Below are positions 1-12,127 of a stretch of 64,000 nt of DNA, one piece after another. The position numbers were made by a program, and so were the translations under genes. How positions within the stretch are numbered: position 1 is the first letter of the stretch; every line of letters begins with the position of its first letter. The notes under the pieces are model-generated. The model was not told the DNA's origin. It searched no databases and saw only the letters and a program-made list of their open reading frames with translations. The DNA comes from Owenia fusiformis (taxonomy: Eukaryota; Annelida; Polychaeta; Sabellida; Oweniidae). Location: the NCBI GenBank assembly GCA_903813345.2, contig CAIIXF020000001.1, positions 44,225,885 to 44,289,884 on the forward strand. The letters run 5' to 3'.

Positions 1-164
1 TGCCTCATCTTGAACTATCAGAGTCAATGTGTACAGGGAAGTATGCAATATCATATACATGCATATCAGATCACAGAGAAAAGAACTCCGACATAAAAAA
101 CAAGAAAAAATACTAAAAAGCTTTGTATATACATATTTAATATGCAATATCTAACAAGACTTAC

Positions 165-3100
165 CTCTCTTCCTCCTGAGTAAGTTTGAGCATCTTTTCC
201 ATAGTTGAAATATTTTAGAGTTGGGTAGCCCGATACTTCAAAGGCACTGCAAGTACTTTGATGTTTGGTGCAGTCCACAGCAGCAAATGATACCTGGAGG
301 TGGCCAGGAAATGAATCAATTAGCTCAATTTTCTTATCAAATTAATTCAGTTAATTTAGATAGCTTTAATTGAAATCAGTCTCCTTTACAGTATTTTTCT
401 ATACACTACCAGTTAATTTGCTTAAAATGGGTCAGTGCTGATCTATTCCTAAAATATGCCAAAATTTAAAACTGTAGGCTGTTATGATTTTTGTTTTTGT
501 GTGATAATCAATGAATCAACATTCATCACTCATCATCTTTCTGTCTTGTAAATGGAAGATGCTCAGATATTATGATTTGAAATTGTTGATAAGAAAGATC
601 AACATGAAACTTCTAAATCACTCATCAAATTAAATTGCTAGTCCCAGTCAAAACAAAATTGAAAATTGTCAACAATCATAATCGTAATTTGTTGTAATTG
701 CAGGATGTGTACTGCATGGACCTACATTGATGCATCTACAATATTTTACATACCTTTCTGTCATCTTTGAATTGAGCGGCAGCTGCCATAAATTCTGGCT
801 TGGCTCTTTTACAATGGCCACACCCTGATGAAAACAAACAAATGAAGAACTTAGTATTATGAAAGAACAGCCATAATGATGAAAACATTGGTAAGAAATA
901 CTAACCTTCTTCATCATCTTGTCTACTATCTCACGATATATTCATTCATATAGTCATTTTAAAAATTGTAATTTCATGAAAGAAATGATGATCAACAACA
1001 TGTCATTTTTATCTGTTTATAAATATACAAGGCATTAACATGCAAAATGTCACCACCTGCCAATTGTTACAGACCCTAACCACCGAACACAAACCACTGA
1101 ATGTTGAACACTGTCCACTGAAGAATATAACAATATGTCATCACTTCTGGTGTGACATAATAAAAGTATATATACTATATTAAAATAAGTTATACTTACA
1201 TGGAGCATAAAACATAACTAAGCAGTGTTTTCTTTTCTTTAATGTAGATTTGAATGTCTCATCAGTTAAATGCTCAACGTCACTTTCAACTTCGGACCAT
1301 TCAGGTTCTGGGGGAGGAGGGGGTGGGGGCTCCACAGGGTTTTTCATAAATTCAACTATTTTTTCAGCAGTTCTTTCATTAAAGTCCCATTTTGACTCTC
1401 CATTGGAGAAAAATTTGACAGTTGGATAGCCCTTCACTTCGTATTTCTGGGCTACTTTAGGGGATTTTGTCGCATCGACTGCTGCAATTATACCACTGAC
1501 TCCCTCTTCTTTTAATTCTGAGGCAGCTTGTTCATATTCTGGTTTCATCTTTTTACAATGTCCACACCCTATAAGAGAATATATCATTTAAGGTATAGTA
1601 AGGATATGATGTAAATTGTGTAATTGTTTGTGAAACTGAAGTTTCATTTTCATAATACACACAGCAAATCAGATATACCAAAGTAAACAAACTGAAAAAC
1701 TTTCTTGTTAAAATTTTTGTTTAATAGTTTCAAAATTAAGTGTTCAACATAAAAATGTTCTCATTTCTGCGTAAAATAATATTCTAAATTCATTTTATAG
1801 GTCCAACTAGGCAATTGAGGCTACTGTTTGCAGGTGCCAGGTTTTCATGTGACCCAACAGTACACCCGTTATAATTACCATACTGTACACCCCTCCATTC
1901 TCAATATGCCACTCATGACTCATGAGTAATGAGTCATCACACAAGTGAACTCAAATATAATCAACTTACAAGGTGCATAAAACATGACTAGAACAGATTC
2001 TTTGTCTGCAGTGAATGTATCAAAGTTTTCATCTGTGAGATGTTCTACATCATTCTCAGCATCAGACCATTCAGCTTCTTTCTCTGGTTCCTTTGGTGGC
2101 TGGGGGCTACAAATATGAAAGTAACAGTGTGCTAAATAGAGTTATACCGTATTTGCCATATGACCTTGACGATCGCTCAGTTAGTAAAATGTTGAAACAA
2201 ATCTCTGAAACGTGATCATTTCCTTCATTCATTATGGACTATTTGAGATAATATTAGCTGATTGTTTCTGATATATTTGTAAATACTTGGTCATTCCTCG
2301 ATATTTTTTGAACTCTGTGAAGCGGGATGGGCGCTTATTAGGGGTGGGCCCTTATTACAGTGATTACGGTAACTGCTTCTACAGTTGCCTACATATATAG
2401 GTCTTTATAGGACATACACTATTTCAAAGAATATAATTTATATCCACAACATTTCATATCTGTCAAATTCTGTAAACATCAAGATCTAATCGCATTTTTA
2501 GAGAAAAACAGCCTATAGTTGCTACTTATAACTCACCCTCATGTACACCCCTGATCCACACTATAAAAACACGGTACCGAAGGCACATTAAGAGTATGGT
2601 ACTGTACCCCAAACTGTACCGTATGGAACTGTTGGAGATTGGCAGTACATGTATATATGTATATTTATTATTTAATTACAAGAAAAACTTACTCTCTCAT
2701 CCAGGACACTAAGCCATCTTTAGTATTTTCTCCTCCATATTTGTATTTCATCTGACCTTTCCTAAGACACAAAACAACACATGCAAATGAGATTGATACA
2801 ACATACTGTATTTTCTAAACAGGAAGATGGGCAGACCCCTTAAGTGGGCTATAAGAGAAAATAAAAATTAGGTATATCCTTCTTAGTGACACTATTTTTA
2901 ATGTTCAAAAATGAGTTCAAATTTCAAAAGTTATAAAAATCCCATGCAAATAACAATAAAAAGACTCACTCAAAGTAGAGAATGGTTGGGAAGCCTGTTA
3001 TATTAAAGGCAGTTCTCACATTCATATTCTCTGGTTTATCTACATCCATACCAGCCATTACCTAAAATGTACAAATAAACATTTGGGGTCTCATGTAACA

Positions 3101-6100
3101 TTTGGGGTCTCATGCTTTTCAAAGTATAATGTTGTGTGCCGCAAGGAGTCTTTCAAAATGTGATTTAAAAGTTCAACATTTTTCACAATACTGTACATCA
3201 TTTCTTTACTATAACTATATATATGATACATGCTAGAGAGATTGCTGGTACAATTTCACATGAAAAATATGATTACATGAATGTTAAAATCAAATGTAAT
3301 ATAATACATTCGTGCTTACTGATTCGCCTTTAAGTTCTGTGGCTGCAGATGCATAGTCAGGTTTAATTCTTTTGCAGAATCCACACCCTAAAACAGTTAC
3401 AGGCTCTATATACATATCGAATTATTACAAGGTTAATTAACCAAATCTGATAACCAGTATTTGAGTAAACAAGATTTTTATGGATATCATAATTGATTTA
3501 TTTAGTTATTTTATCATTATTGCTTAAATCATATTTAAATCCCAAAGACACCCATCCTTTACAACAAAAGTACTTCTATCAAAGCAATTGAAATTAGGAA
3601 GATTTGAGAATCAACAAAACAGTCACTTTAAACATGCAAGTTTCATTCAATTTTTTCCAATTAATAAAGCCAATTGTTCCATTATACATGTACCAAGTAG
3701 TGGTACTTGATTTTGGCAAAGAATATTCTGCCCATGAAATTCTCCCATCAACACCTGTACCGTAACTACTTAACTGATAAAAATCAAACTTGAAAACGTT
3801 TATGGACAAGACATGGAAATGTTAGAATAAATGTGCATAGGTCCATTAAATATTTAAGATATAATCAATCATCTCATGTATTTTACTAGGAAAAACAAGA
3901 AAAGTCAATCTCACAAATAAAATATGAAATTTTCCTCATCAATGTTTTATTGAGAATATACTATCAATCTAACTATACTATTTGTACACATTAATACTTT
4001 TGTAACAAATATTGTTGTTGTAATCACAAAATGCAAATAAATCATTCAATTGTTCACTTTCAACTGATCAAACATTCATTGTCAAGAAACAAAGTCAATT
4101 TGCACGACTGAATTGTGTTTCGACAGTGTCAGATAGTTATTGATTTCACATTGCTGAACTTTATAATTTGCAGATTTTTTAAATTAAACTCATAAAATAT
4201 TCATTATTTAGTAGAAATAGCAATTTATTCTTGTACAATTACTTTATCTAGGTTTTTATCAATATGAAAAAATAGTAGTATTTTATCATTCATTGACAGA
4301 TCTGACTTAGGAGGATTCATTATTAATATATAAAGTACTTTATCAGAGATAAGAAGGCATTTATGACTGCCACAAGTTATGATATGATCATAAGTTCAGT
4401 GATCCAAATATTCAAGAAATTGTTATTGTCTAACAGAGCGATCTGCTCCTGTAATTATGAGATAAATTGAGCAAGATAAGAATCTAAAATATTATTTACT
4501 TACATGGGGCATAAAACATCACCAAGAGAGGCTTCTTTTCTTTAGTTATCAGTTTATTCAATGCCTGGAAATGAAATAATTAACTTATTTACTTATTTTG
4601 CCATCCTGAATGCCAAATGGTAGAAAAATAGCTCAATGACCTATAATTGTGGTGAATGACCTATTATTGTGGTGAATGACCTATTATTGTGGTGATATAT
4701 ATGTATGTACATGTACTTAAATTCTTATGGTCAATAAAAATTTAGAGAGAGAATACTTTTTGGATTCGTAATTGTAAGCTGCGATGTGGCCCGTTTGAAA
4801 TGTTTTTGATGTCAAACGAAAGTTGAGTACATGTACTTGTTATTTTGCTAATAAACACTGAAAGTACGCCAAGCCTCCCTTTAAAGGAGCTTTTCTATGT
4901 CTACCATGATATAACCTGAATTAGCCACCTGGTGGTGAGACTAGTAACTACCTAATAGCAACTAGGTTGTTTGATTATGAGTAGAATTGAGTGCAATCTT
5001 TAAAGATGACTTCTCATACTTACAGCTTGATGTTCTATATGAACTACATCTCCTGCAGTGGAATCCTCCTCCCACGGTATCTCCCCAGTAGGATCTCTCA
5101 TGAAGCTAACCATAGACTAGAAGTAAAACAATCATTCATTGTATTTTCCCGGACTGAGTGACATCTGACATGGGATATTACTTCCCTAACATCAAATATG
5201 ACTCAATCAATAAACAAATTCAAAACACTAACAGTTATCATCTTAGTCTATTGGGTGTTTTGGTGTTTTTTCAAAGCATTTATTTCATAGAATAGTTCAG
5301 AAGTACCAAACAATGAGTTACAAACTTGCTTTTCTCGATAAAAATGTTTTTAAAGTCATCCTAATATGAGATGTTTCTTCTTACAGCAACCACATTATAA
5401 AATATTCTTACCTTAACTGTATTTTTTCTGTCATAATCTTTATTGTACTCGCCATCTCTGAAAATATTGAATCCAAAAATTTGAACTTAAATGAAAATTT
5501 ACATTAAAAAAGTTCTTTCTCATTAGTGATCCTCCTACTTATAGCTACATCAGATATTGTACATTTTTAAATGCATAATAAAACAGCACAAAAATAGTTT
5601 AAAAAACCATATGTGCGAGTATAAAATTGAAAGCAACGAGAAACTAAGAATATTTTTGTAATTGTATGATAATTGTAAATATCACATGCTTCATCTGACT
5701 TACATGTAATGTTTCAGTTCAACTTACTTGTAATGTTTCAGTTCAACTTGTAATGTTTCAGTTCAACTTACTTGTAATGTTTCAGTTCAACTTACTTGTA
5801 ATGTTTCAGTTCCACTGTACTGGGGGATGCTTTGGACTTTTTGCATAATTTTTTGGCTTCCCTGAATAGAAGACAATTTGAAAAAATTAAATATTGGCAA
5901 AAATAAATAAAAATTGAAAAAGGTGAAAACTTAACAGAATTTATTTTCATAATACTTGTGAAAAACGTGTAAACTTTTTAATGGCTGATAATTCTGAAGG
6001 AAGAATAATCTTCATACAAAAGTAATATGAACAACATAAACTTATCAATACATTCATGACTGAGTGTCATATTTGACACCTTTCTAGATTTGGTTGTCTA

Positions 6101-9100
6101 GATTCATTTACAGGACATCAAATAGTCAAACATCGAATATTCTTTAACACTTACCCACAGTTGACATATATGAGAGTTCCAGTGCCCCTAACTTCATCTG
6201 CCACCTCACTGAGAATTGGCATCAACTTACTTACAGCTTTATCTGAAATATATTAAGAAACAAATATATGTACTCGGTGTCATGTCACCGCTCTAGTGAT
6301 CAATGGTATTTTAGGCTGAGATTGTGCAGAATACAAATGAATATGATTTACTGCACAGGAACCATTATACCATAAATGTTTCTACAACAACATTCTACAT
6401 GTAGTAAGAGTCTTTCAGGGTCGCTCTTTATCTGAAGAACTCTTCTCTATCGTGAGAACTCTTCCTGAGATAGAACATTGGATCACACAATAGGTGAGAT
6501 TTTATTTTCATTTTTCTCTTAGTCAAGTCTGTACCCTAAAATACGACTTTTCCATAAAACGCAATATTTGGACATATACCATTTTTACATTTTCATACAA
6601 CTATGAAGATTATTAATGCTTTATTATATAGTTGACATAGTTATAAAGTGTTTTATATATCAAAGCGCAACCATTGAGTTAAAAAATTAAATGCACAAAG
6701 CGGGATTCCAATCACAGTCGACTGCGTGCCAGGCGAGCATTATCCCACTAAGCCATCTCTTCTCAGCTTCACATATTCCCCATTGAAATTTGAGACTAAA
6801 TACAACCTGGTTCTCTAGGATTTGAGTTATGCCCTGGTTGATAGGATGGGCTGACAGACGGATAGACAGATAGACGGATGCCTTTACTATATCCATATCG
6901 AGCAAAGATATTAAGTTGCGATCAAATGATTACACGCTACTTAATGGGTTTGATTCCTTTTATTGATAGGCAATATGAGAACATTCAAAATAAATAATGA
7001 ATTAGAAATGATTTAATCAAAGCAAACACTTACAACAAAGACTTTATTGTTTGAAGATTGATATATGCAGCAGATGGACTTTGATCAAAAGGTTATTCCA
7101 TTTCAATAAATTAAATTCTTGTAAATTATGCAGTCTTTTTATGATTTCATTGATACAAATATACCACAATCGAGAGAATTATGTGATAGGCCTAAAAGAA
7201 TTGAAATTAAATAAAAAATTATGAAGTTATGTATTGTAAATGATGTCATAAAATATATATTGATAAAAAATGTTTTGCTATAAACGTGTCATTTTAATGA
7301 ATTATTTCATATTTGACATAATTTATGCCATTAATTTGATCAGGCAATAACATTAAAGCAATTGCTTCTTGGCATTATTTTTCAAAAGCATTTCAAAAGG
7401 TAGATGTCGAAAAATTGACTATATTTGAACAGTTTATTTGACTATTAATCCCTCCTCCTCATAAAACCTATGTTTGAGAAATATCGATATGCGTGTTAAG
7501 TCACTCTTGATCTAACATGCTGTAATACAGTAAATTTTTAATAATTATTCCAATCTGTATTTTTGTACAGTATCAGCATAACATTATCTCTTGTATTGTA
7601 TCTAACTGTAGAATCCTGAATTTATATCCAACAAATTTTGCTCAAATAAAATTCCTGGGAACGATGTCGGAATGCTAACTTTTAAGGCTAATGACCTCCT
7701 CCCCCATAACTGATGAAATAAAGTTAATTCTCCGACATCAATCTTTTGAAATGCTCCCTTAATATATTGAATATATTTCTCATGGCCGCTTACACAGAAG
7801 GGTGTAAAAGGATCCTTCAGTATTGACATGTTGCTGAGCAACCATATATGGAACTGTCAAGAGTTAGTATTAATCATGATTTATTTATTGCATTTCCACA
7901 TAAAGTTAATCAATCATTTCAGTCCTGTTCGAATCAATCCTACTTCAAAAAAAAGATAATTTTAAATTGGGAGATTTCAACCTTTTATCAAGTATCTTGT
8001 ATGACCCTAATATATAAAACATCTCAGGTGAAAATAGTGACAGCCCTACCTAGAAACAAAAATGTATACTTTAGCATATCAGGAAAAACAAAATAACCTT
8101 AATTGACATTCATTTTATAAACTATCTGATAAAATATCTGTTCATTTTTCATTCCAAGTGGGTAATTACAAAAGCTCACGCGACACCCATGTGAGGTCAA
8201 AAATTTGTAAAAGGGAAACAGATCAATGCTTTATCATTCTCCAAAAGCAAAATTATCCTACAAAAAGACTAAAATAATTCAATTTCTTCATTTAATATTC
8301 CTGGTCTTTTATTCATGCCACATTAATCATTAATTAGATAGGTTAGCATGACCTTCAGAGAAGTGTGATAATAAGCAATTGATTTGGAAATCAATCCAAA
8401 ATAAAGTCTACTAAATATATATTCTAGGAGATTATTCAAATGTCCCATTTTAAGGATAATGTATAATTCAATTTTATCAACATGTAAAGGAGACCTACTC
8501 TAGCCTCTCTAAATAACATACAGGCTGACCCCAAAAAATGCAACCCACCATTTTTATTGATTCATTACAATGGAACCTTCTTTAATTCTCTTATATACAT
8601 GTGCATGTAGTTTCTAGTCTATGTAGAATGTTCACTTTATAAAACATGACGAACATTACTTCAATAACAAATTACAGTGATCTCCCCAGCATTAAAGCAA
8701 GTGGGCGCAGCACCCATCTGAAAATCCAATTGCACCCAGTTCAAAATGAGATTATGGTCTGAATTGTAAAAATGAGAATTTTGCACCCACTTGAGAAATA
8801 ATCCTGTGGAGAACACTGAATTATCATTGATCATTGAATAATACAGAGTGACCCAAAAAGGCAAATCAATATTTTCTGAATAACTGATGATTGTGGTCAA
8901 ACTTGACCCTTAACCATTATTTGAGTCCTTTAATACACTTTATCAATGAATCCACTATTTTTAGAATACACAATTTTCTAAATTTGCATTTTTTACTGTG
9001 GTCTGAAAAATAGCAGGTTACATTTTTTGAATCACCCTGTATTAATCAATGATCAGTCGGATATTTGCCACGTTGAAAAAGATATTGTAGTCAATAATGT

Positions 9101-9553
9101 ATATTCACTATACAAGCATATCCTTGAGGGTAGATTTTTATTTTCAAATAATCTTGCTAAAGAAGATTTTGAAAACTATCTTGTTAAAAGTGATTAAAAG
9201 GCCCAGACACATGTTGAGAGTTTAGTTCAGAAAAAAAATTATCAAAATTTTACAATATTTTTTACTCTTATCATTTGACATGTTTTGGTCAGAATATCTC
9301 AATATTTCATCCTTCTTACAAATTTTCAACAGGATGGCATGTGATTTTTGAATATTCAACAGGTGTAGCACCGTATTGTTCTAATGCAGGCCGGAAGATC
9401 ACTAATGTGACCTGACCTACCTGACTTGGCATAAATAACCAACAAGTTTGTTTTGGTTCGGAGTAATTTCTTGAACTGTTTCACATCTTCGACATCTTCA
9501 ATGAGCTCCCTCTTGCTGCTTTTACGAGCCACAAGGTTAGTTGGGATCAACAA
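165..9553 (-). CDS. PDIA5: Protein disulfide-isomerase A5 (PDIA5), partial, 13 exons mapped
   Basis: This is an ER-lumen thiol-disulfide oxidoreductase that makes and rearranges disulfides in secretory proteins. Coding exons, in gene order: 9421-9553, 6155-6242, 5796-5861, 5412-5457, 5024-5116, 4504-4564, 3320-3387, 2970-3061, 2693-2761, 1970-2106, 1200-1568, 754-824, 165-293. All have GT/AG boundaries and matching phases (474 codons; human PDIA5 is 519 aa). The N-terminal thioredoxin-like domain lacks CxxC, as is usual in the family. Three a-type domains follow with WCGFC, WCGHC and WCGHC, each with a cis-proline motif (GFPT, GYPT, GYPT). Proline-rich linkers include one run of seven prolines near 1310-1325. 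The signal-peptide exon upstream of 9553 was not found. The last exon with the ER-retention tail lies beyond position 1. Family assignment is firm; individual exon ends were read by eye. Confidence 0.93.
4635..4694. repeat. Three tandem 20-bp units in a PDIA5 intron
   Basis: The unit AATGACCTATTATTGTGGTG occurs three times head to tail, the first copy with one mismatch. It is intronic and no function is apparent. Confidence 0.85.
5697..5818. repeat. Tandem copies of a PDIA5 exon end with its splice donor
   Basis: The core TGTAATGTTTCAGTTC occurs five times (about 5705, 5729, 5749, 5773, 5797) with a period of 24 bp, one unit being shortened by 4 bp. The rightmost copy is the 3' end of the PDIA5 exon at 5796-5861. 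Most units also copy the flanking ACTTAC, which is the GTAAGT donor on the gene strand. Read on from the exon, the duplicated unit gives a TAA stop straight after the normal junction, so use of a downstream donor would truncate the protein. Confidence 0.85.
6682..6778 (-). mobile_element. tRNA-derived SINE relic
   Basis: On the minus strand this reads like a degraded tRNA head. It has an A-box-like stretch (TGGCTTAGTGGGATAATG) and then a weak B box (TGATTGGAATCCC in place of GGTTCGAATCCC). The spacing fits a Pol III promoter but the B box is mutated, so it is more likely a SINE head in a PDIA5 intron than a working tRNA gene. Confidence 0.5.
8521..9039. mobile_element. DNA transposon remnant with TA-flanked inverted ends
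   Basis: The left end CAGGCTGACCCCAAAAAATG and the right end, whose reverse complement begins CAGGGTGATTCAAAAAATG, form imperfect terminal inverted repeats. TA lies on both sides (8519-8520, 9040-9041). This is the pattern of Tc1/mariner-type elements with CAGGGTG ends. No transposase frame remains. A smaller element (8675-8818) sits inside. Confidence 0.65.
8675..8818. mobile_element. Small hAT-like MITE nested in the 8521-9039 element
   Basis: The ends are CAGTGATCTCCCCAGCATTA and, reverse-complemented, CAGTGTTCTCCACAGGATTA, which is a good 20-bp inverted match. It is flanked by AATTA on both sides. The length (144 bp) and CAGTG ends fit non-autonomous hAT elements, although the usual 8-bp target duplication is not fully visible. 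Confidence 0.6.
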
Positions 9554-10329
9554 CTGGAAACAATGGATAACAAAAATGTAACTTAACAATATCTTTTAAA
9601 ACTAGACTGTTATAAAGAACTCTTCCTGAAAGATTCATTACATTTGCAATTTAAAAGAACAAATTAGTCTAGCCTTGTCTTGTATTTACTATCCTATGGG
9701 TTCATTACACATTGTTTAAAAATAAAACACTTTATAAAAATAGATTCTTTTATCCATCTTTCTAGTATCTTATTGTCATTGTCTAAAACTGTTCATTGTC
9801 TAAATCAATAACACAATTATTTTGAAGGACATGATCTGTAATAGCCGATTTATTCATCACACCTTTCATATTTTTTTTAAAGTTTATCACGTATAACGTA
9901 AATGGTCCATTGAATCTGCTTCCATCTTCTGTTCTTTAATTCTTATTTTCAATGGTCATGAAGTTTCCCCTTTATACAATTTGTCATCTTGATTCACAAG
10001 GTTTCGATTGTTCCTACCTCACCTTGATCAATCGGCCCGATTTATTGACCACTGTGTAAATAAACCCAGCTGAGTTCACTCTCAATATTGCTACTCCTGG
10101 CAGTTGCCCGCAGTTGAGACGCCACAAAACCAATCAGCAAATCAACAATGCGATATTTATTCAGTCCGAATAGACATTTTCAATCTTTAGTCACATGACG
10201 AAGCAGAGCATTCTGATTGGGTCCTTGGACTTAACACTGGGCCATGAACCGCCATGAATGGGAGAAACAAATTGACCTTTTATGCCACGGGTCTCTTGAC
10301 CCAGTGGAAAGCGACAATGATGATTTGTG
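9554..10329. other. Upstream of PDIA5 exons: no supported exon
   Basis: The signal-peptide exon of PDIA5 should lie in or beyond this stretch. A good donor-like site on the minus strand (AAG|GTGAGG near 10020) ends a short open stretch that would join in frame to the 9553 exon, but that stretch has no start codon and a stop upstream, so it is not called. A CCAAT-like motif near 10125 might mark a promoter. Confidence 0.3.
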
Positions 10330-10510
10330 ACTTGATTTGCATGGTACTTCATAAACAACACCTCATTTATCATTAATTTTTATTTTGTCTTTAGGTTGGA
10401 CTATCACATGTTTCAGAGTCATGTGTGGTTTCACTGCTGCATCAATATTATGTTTTCTAAAAATTCTCTGGAGCTTCTCTGTCATACCTACAACATACAA
10501 TAAATTTGAC
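10330..10510 (-). pseudogene. Penelope-like element fragment (C-terminal region before GIY-YIG)
   Basis: The minus strand encodes a segment with MTEKLQRIFRKHNID, then VKPHMTLKHVIVQPKDKI, a stop, and GVVYEVPCKS. The order (EKLxRxFxKH, KPxxTLxxxxVxPKDK, VYxxPCK) is that of the link between reverse transcriptase and the GIY-YIG nuclease in Penelope-like proteins. The TGA between the blocks and the loss of resemblance after PCKS show a dead fragment. Confidence 0.5.
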
Positions 10511-10796
10511 TATATAGTTCCTTACGGCTTTTCTTCCTTATCTTGATTACTCTCACATTTTGATTTTTGATACGTTCAATTTCTCCGAAATTGGTCCAAA
10601 CATGGCCTTTGAAAGTCCATGGTCCAAACCGCGAACTTTTGCTTGAAATGTTTTCCTGGTTACGTGACCAAAGGAGCTTTCTAAATGGTGGTTCTAAAAA
10701 TTCTAAAAGAAATTGACAATCAGCTTTGAATCTGATTGGCTGCCTGGCTCAAGGACAAGATGCACTCTCAATTTTATTGACGCTGGTGAGCATAGG

Positions 10797-10935
10797 CCAA
10801 GGGTAAAGTAAAAGTAGGCCGTATATAGAAGAGACTGTCTCTTCTATATACAGCTTACTATTACTTTTCCCTTGGCCTTAGTCATATAAATCTGACCCTC
10901 GTATGATGTTATTTGTTGTTATTTTTTCTGATATG
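10797..10935. repeat. Hairpin plus an isolated foldback-element arm
   Basis: 10797-10875 is an imperfect palindrome around AGAAGAGACTGTCTCTTCT. It is followed from about 10880 by a stretch beginning TAGTCATATAAATCTGACCC. That stretch matches the arm of the foldback element at 52866-53727 for about 50 bp. No partner arm was found nearby, so this looks like a solo end. Confidence 0.55.
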
Positions 10936-11034
10936 CTGGTAAGCTCCTGTCATTTGAAACAGTTTTCCCTCAATTGCGGTGATCCAACTCAATATGTGTT
11001 CAATTCTGACACTTGGTTCTTATGTTCTCAATAT

Positions 11035-11612
11035 ATCGGTTCCATCTGGGAATACTAAACCACGGGAATGGCAACTCATGTCTCCGATTGTTCTATGTCT
11101 GTCTCCGATAATTGAAAAACGTCACAGCTGTAACTACCAAAAGATTACTTGTGACGTCACATCGTTACAACACTACAGCGCCATATTGGATTCATATTCA
11201 TCTCTACGTGCTTTGATTTTGGTAAGAAAATGTCTTTTTATACGTCATGATATGGGCAAATAAGGAAAAACAGTATCCCATTTGCACGCACCATCAATCA
11301 TAGTCTCTGTATATGTTTTTTTTTATAGATCAATTATATGTTTTATATGCGAAAAATGTTTTTCCAATTCAAGTTTTCCGCAATTACGAAACTTGCTAAT
11401 TTGCTTAGAATTTTGGAAAGAAAATGTTCTATTTATGTCATATTTAGGAAAATAAGGTAAAATCTGCTGTAACCTCTGCACGCACCATCAATTCCAGTTG
11501 TCGGCAAATCCGAAAAAGTTGGCAAATAAAATGTCCCGTTTATATCATGTTTAGGAAAATATCTAAAAATCGAAAGGACATTTGCGTGCATTATCAATTA
11601 TATTCCCTGTGT
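11035..11612. repeat. Repeat-rich segment with three diverged tandem units
   Basis: 11035-11110 matches the reverse complement of about 19440-19530 (shared GGAATGG and TTGTTCTATGTCTGTCTCC), giving an inverted pair 8.4 kb apart. From 11225, a unit of the type AAAATGTC...GCACGCACCATCAAT recurs three times (about 11228, 11418, 11527) with considerable divergence. No recognisable coding content. Confidence 0.45.
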
Positions 11613-11669
11613 ATGATAATTTTTTTAATTTCAATTTTTATTTCCAGATCCATCTGATGAATTAGCAAG

Positions 11670-12033
11670 ATGGAAAAGCAGCAAAACATGTCTACAAAAA
11701 GAGAAATAAAGCAAGCTTATACATTTAGTCCAACTCCTTTGAAAAATCTGTCTGCTGATGAAGTACACAAATATAAAGGATAAAATTGTTTCCCTGGAAC
11801 ACCGTGCTCTTTACGCCAGACAAAATAATCTCAGTGACATTTGCTTTGAACGACATCGTACTATTGCGACCAGTGTAGATTTGATCGGATACGACATCCT
11901 CACTTTGATACCCAAGAAACGGCCAGGGAAACGGCTTACTTACTCATTCAATTCAAAACTACTGAAGATGGACCACTCCAAAACATTTCGTAATTGTAGC
12001 GTCGATATGACTTCAGGAAACTGTGTCTTGTAA
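11670..12033 (+). other. Unrecognised overlapping short frames
   Basis: A 37-codon frame starts at 11670 (MEKQQNMSTKREIKQAYTF...) and overlaps a second frame at 11758-12033 (91 aa, hydrophilic, KKRPGKR near the middle). An acceptor-like TTTCCAG precedes at about 11647. The two could be one gene split by a frameshift, or an element-borne protein. I do not recognise either, and chance open frames are possible. Confidence 0.22.
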
Positions 12034-12127
12034 AAGGGCCTGTTGTTGGAAAAATATTTACAAGCTTTTATTGTTTAAAAACAGTAATTGTGGATTTACG
12101 TGATGTTCCTTCTTTCGGATACCATGT

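Noticed and set aside
6682-6778. Functional tRNA gene
   Set aside because: The B box is degraded and no clean cloverleaf could be drawn; a SINE relic fits better.
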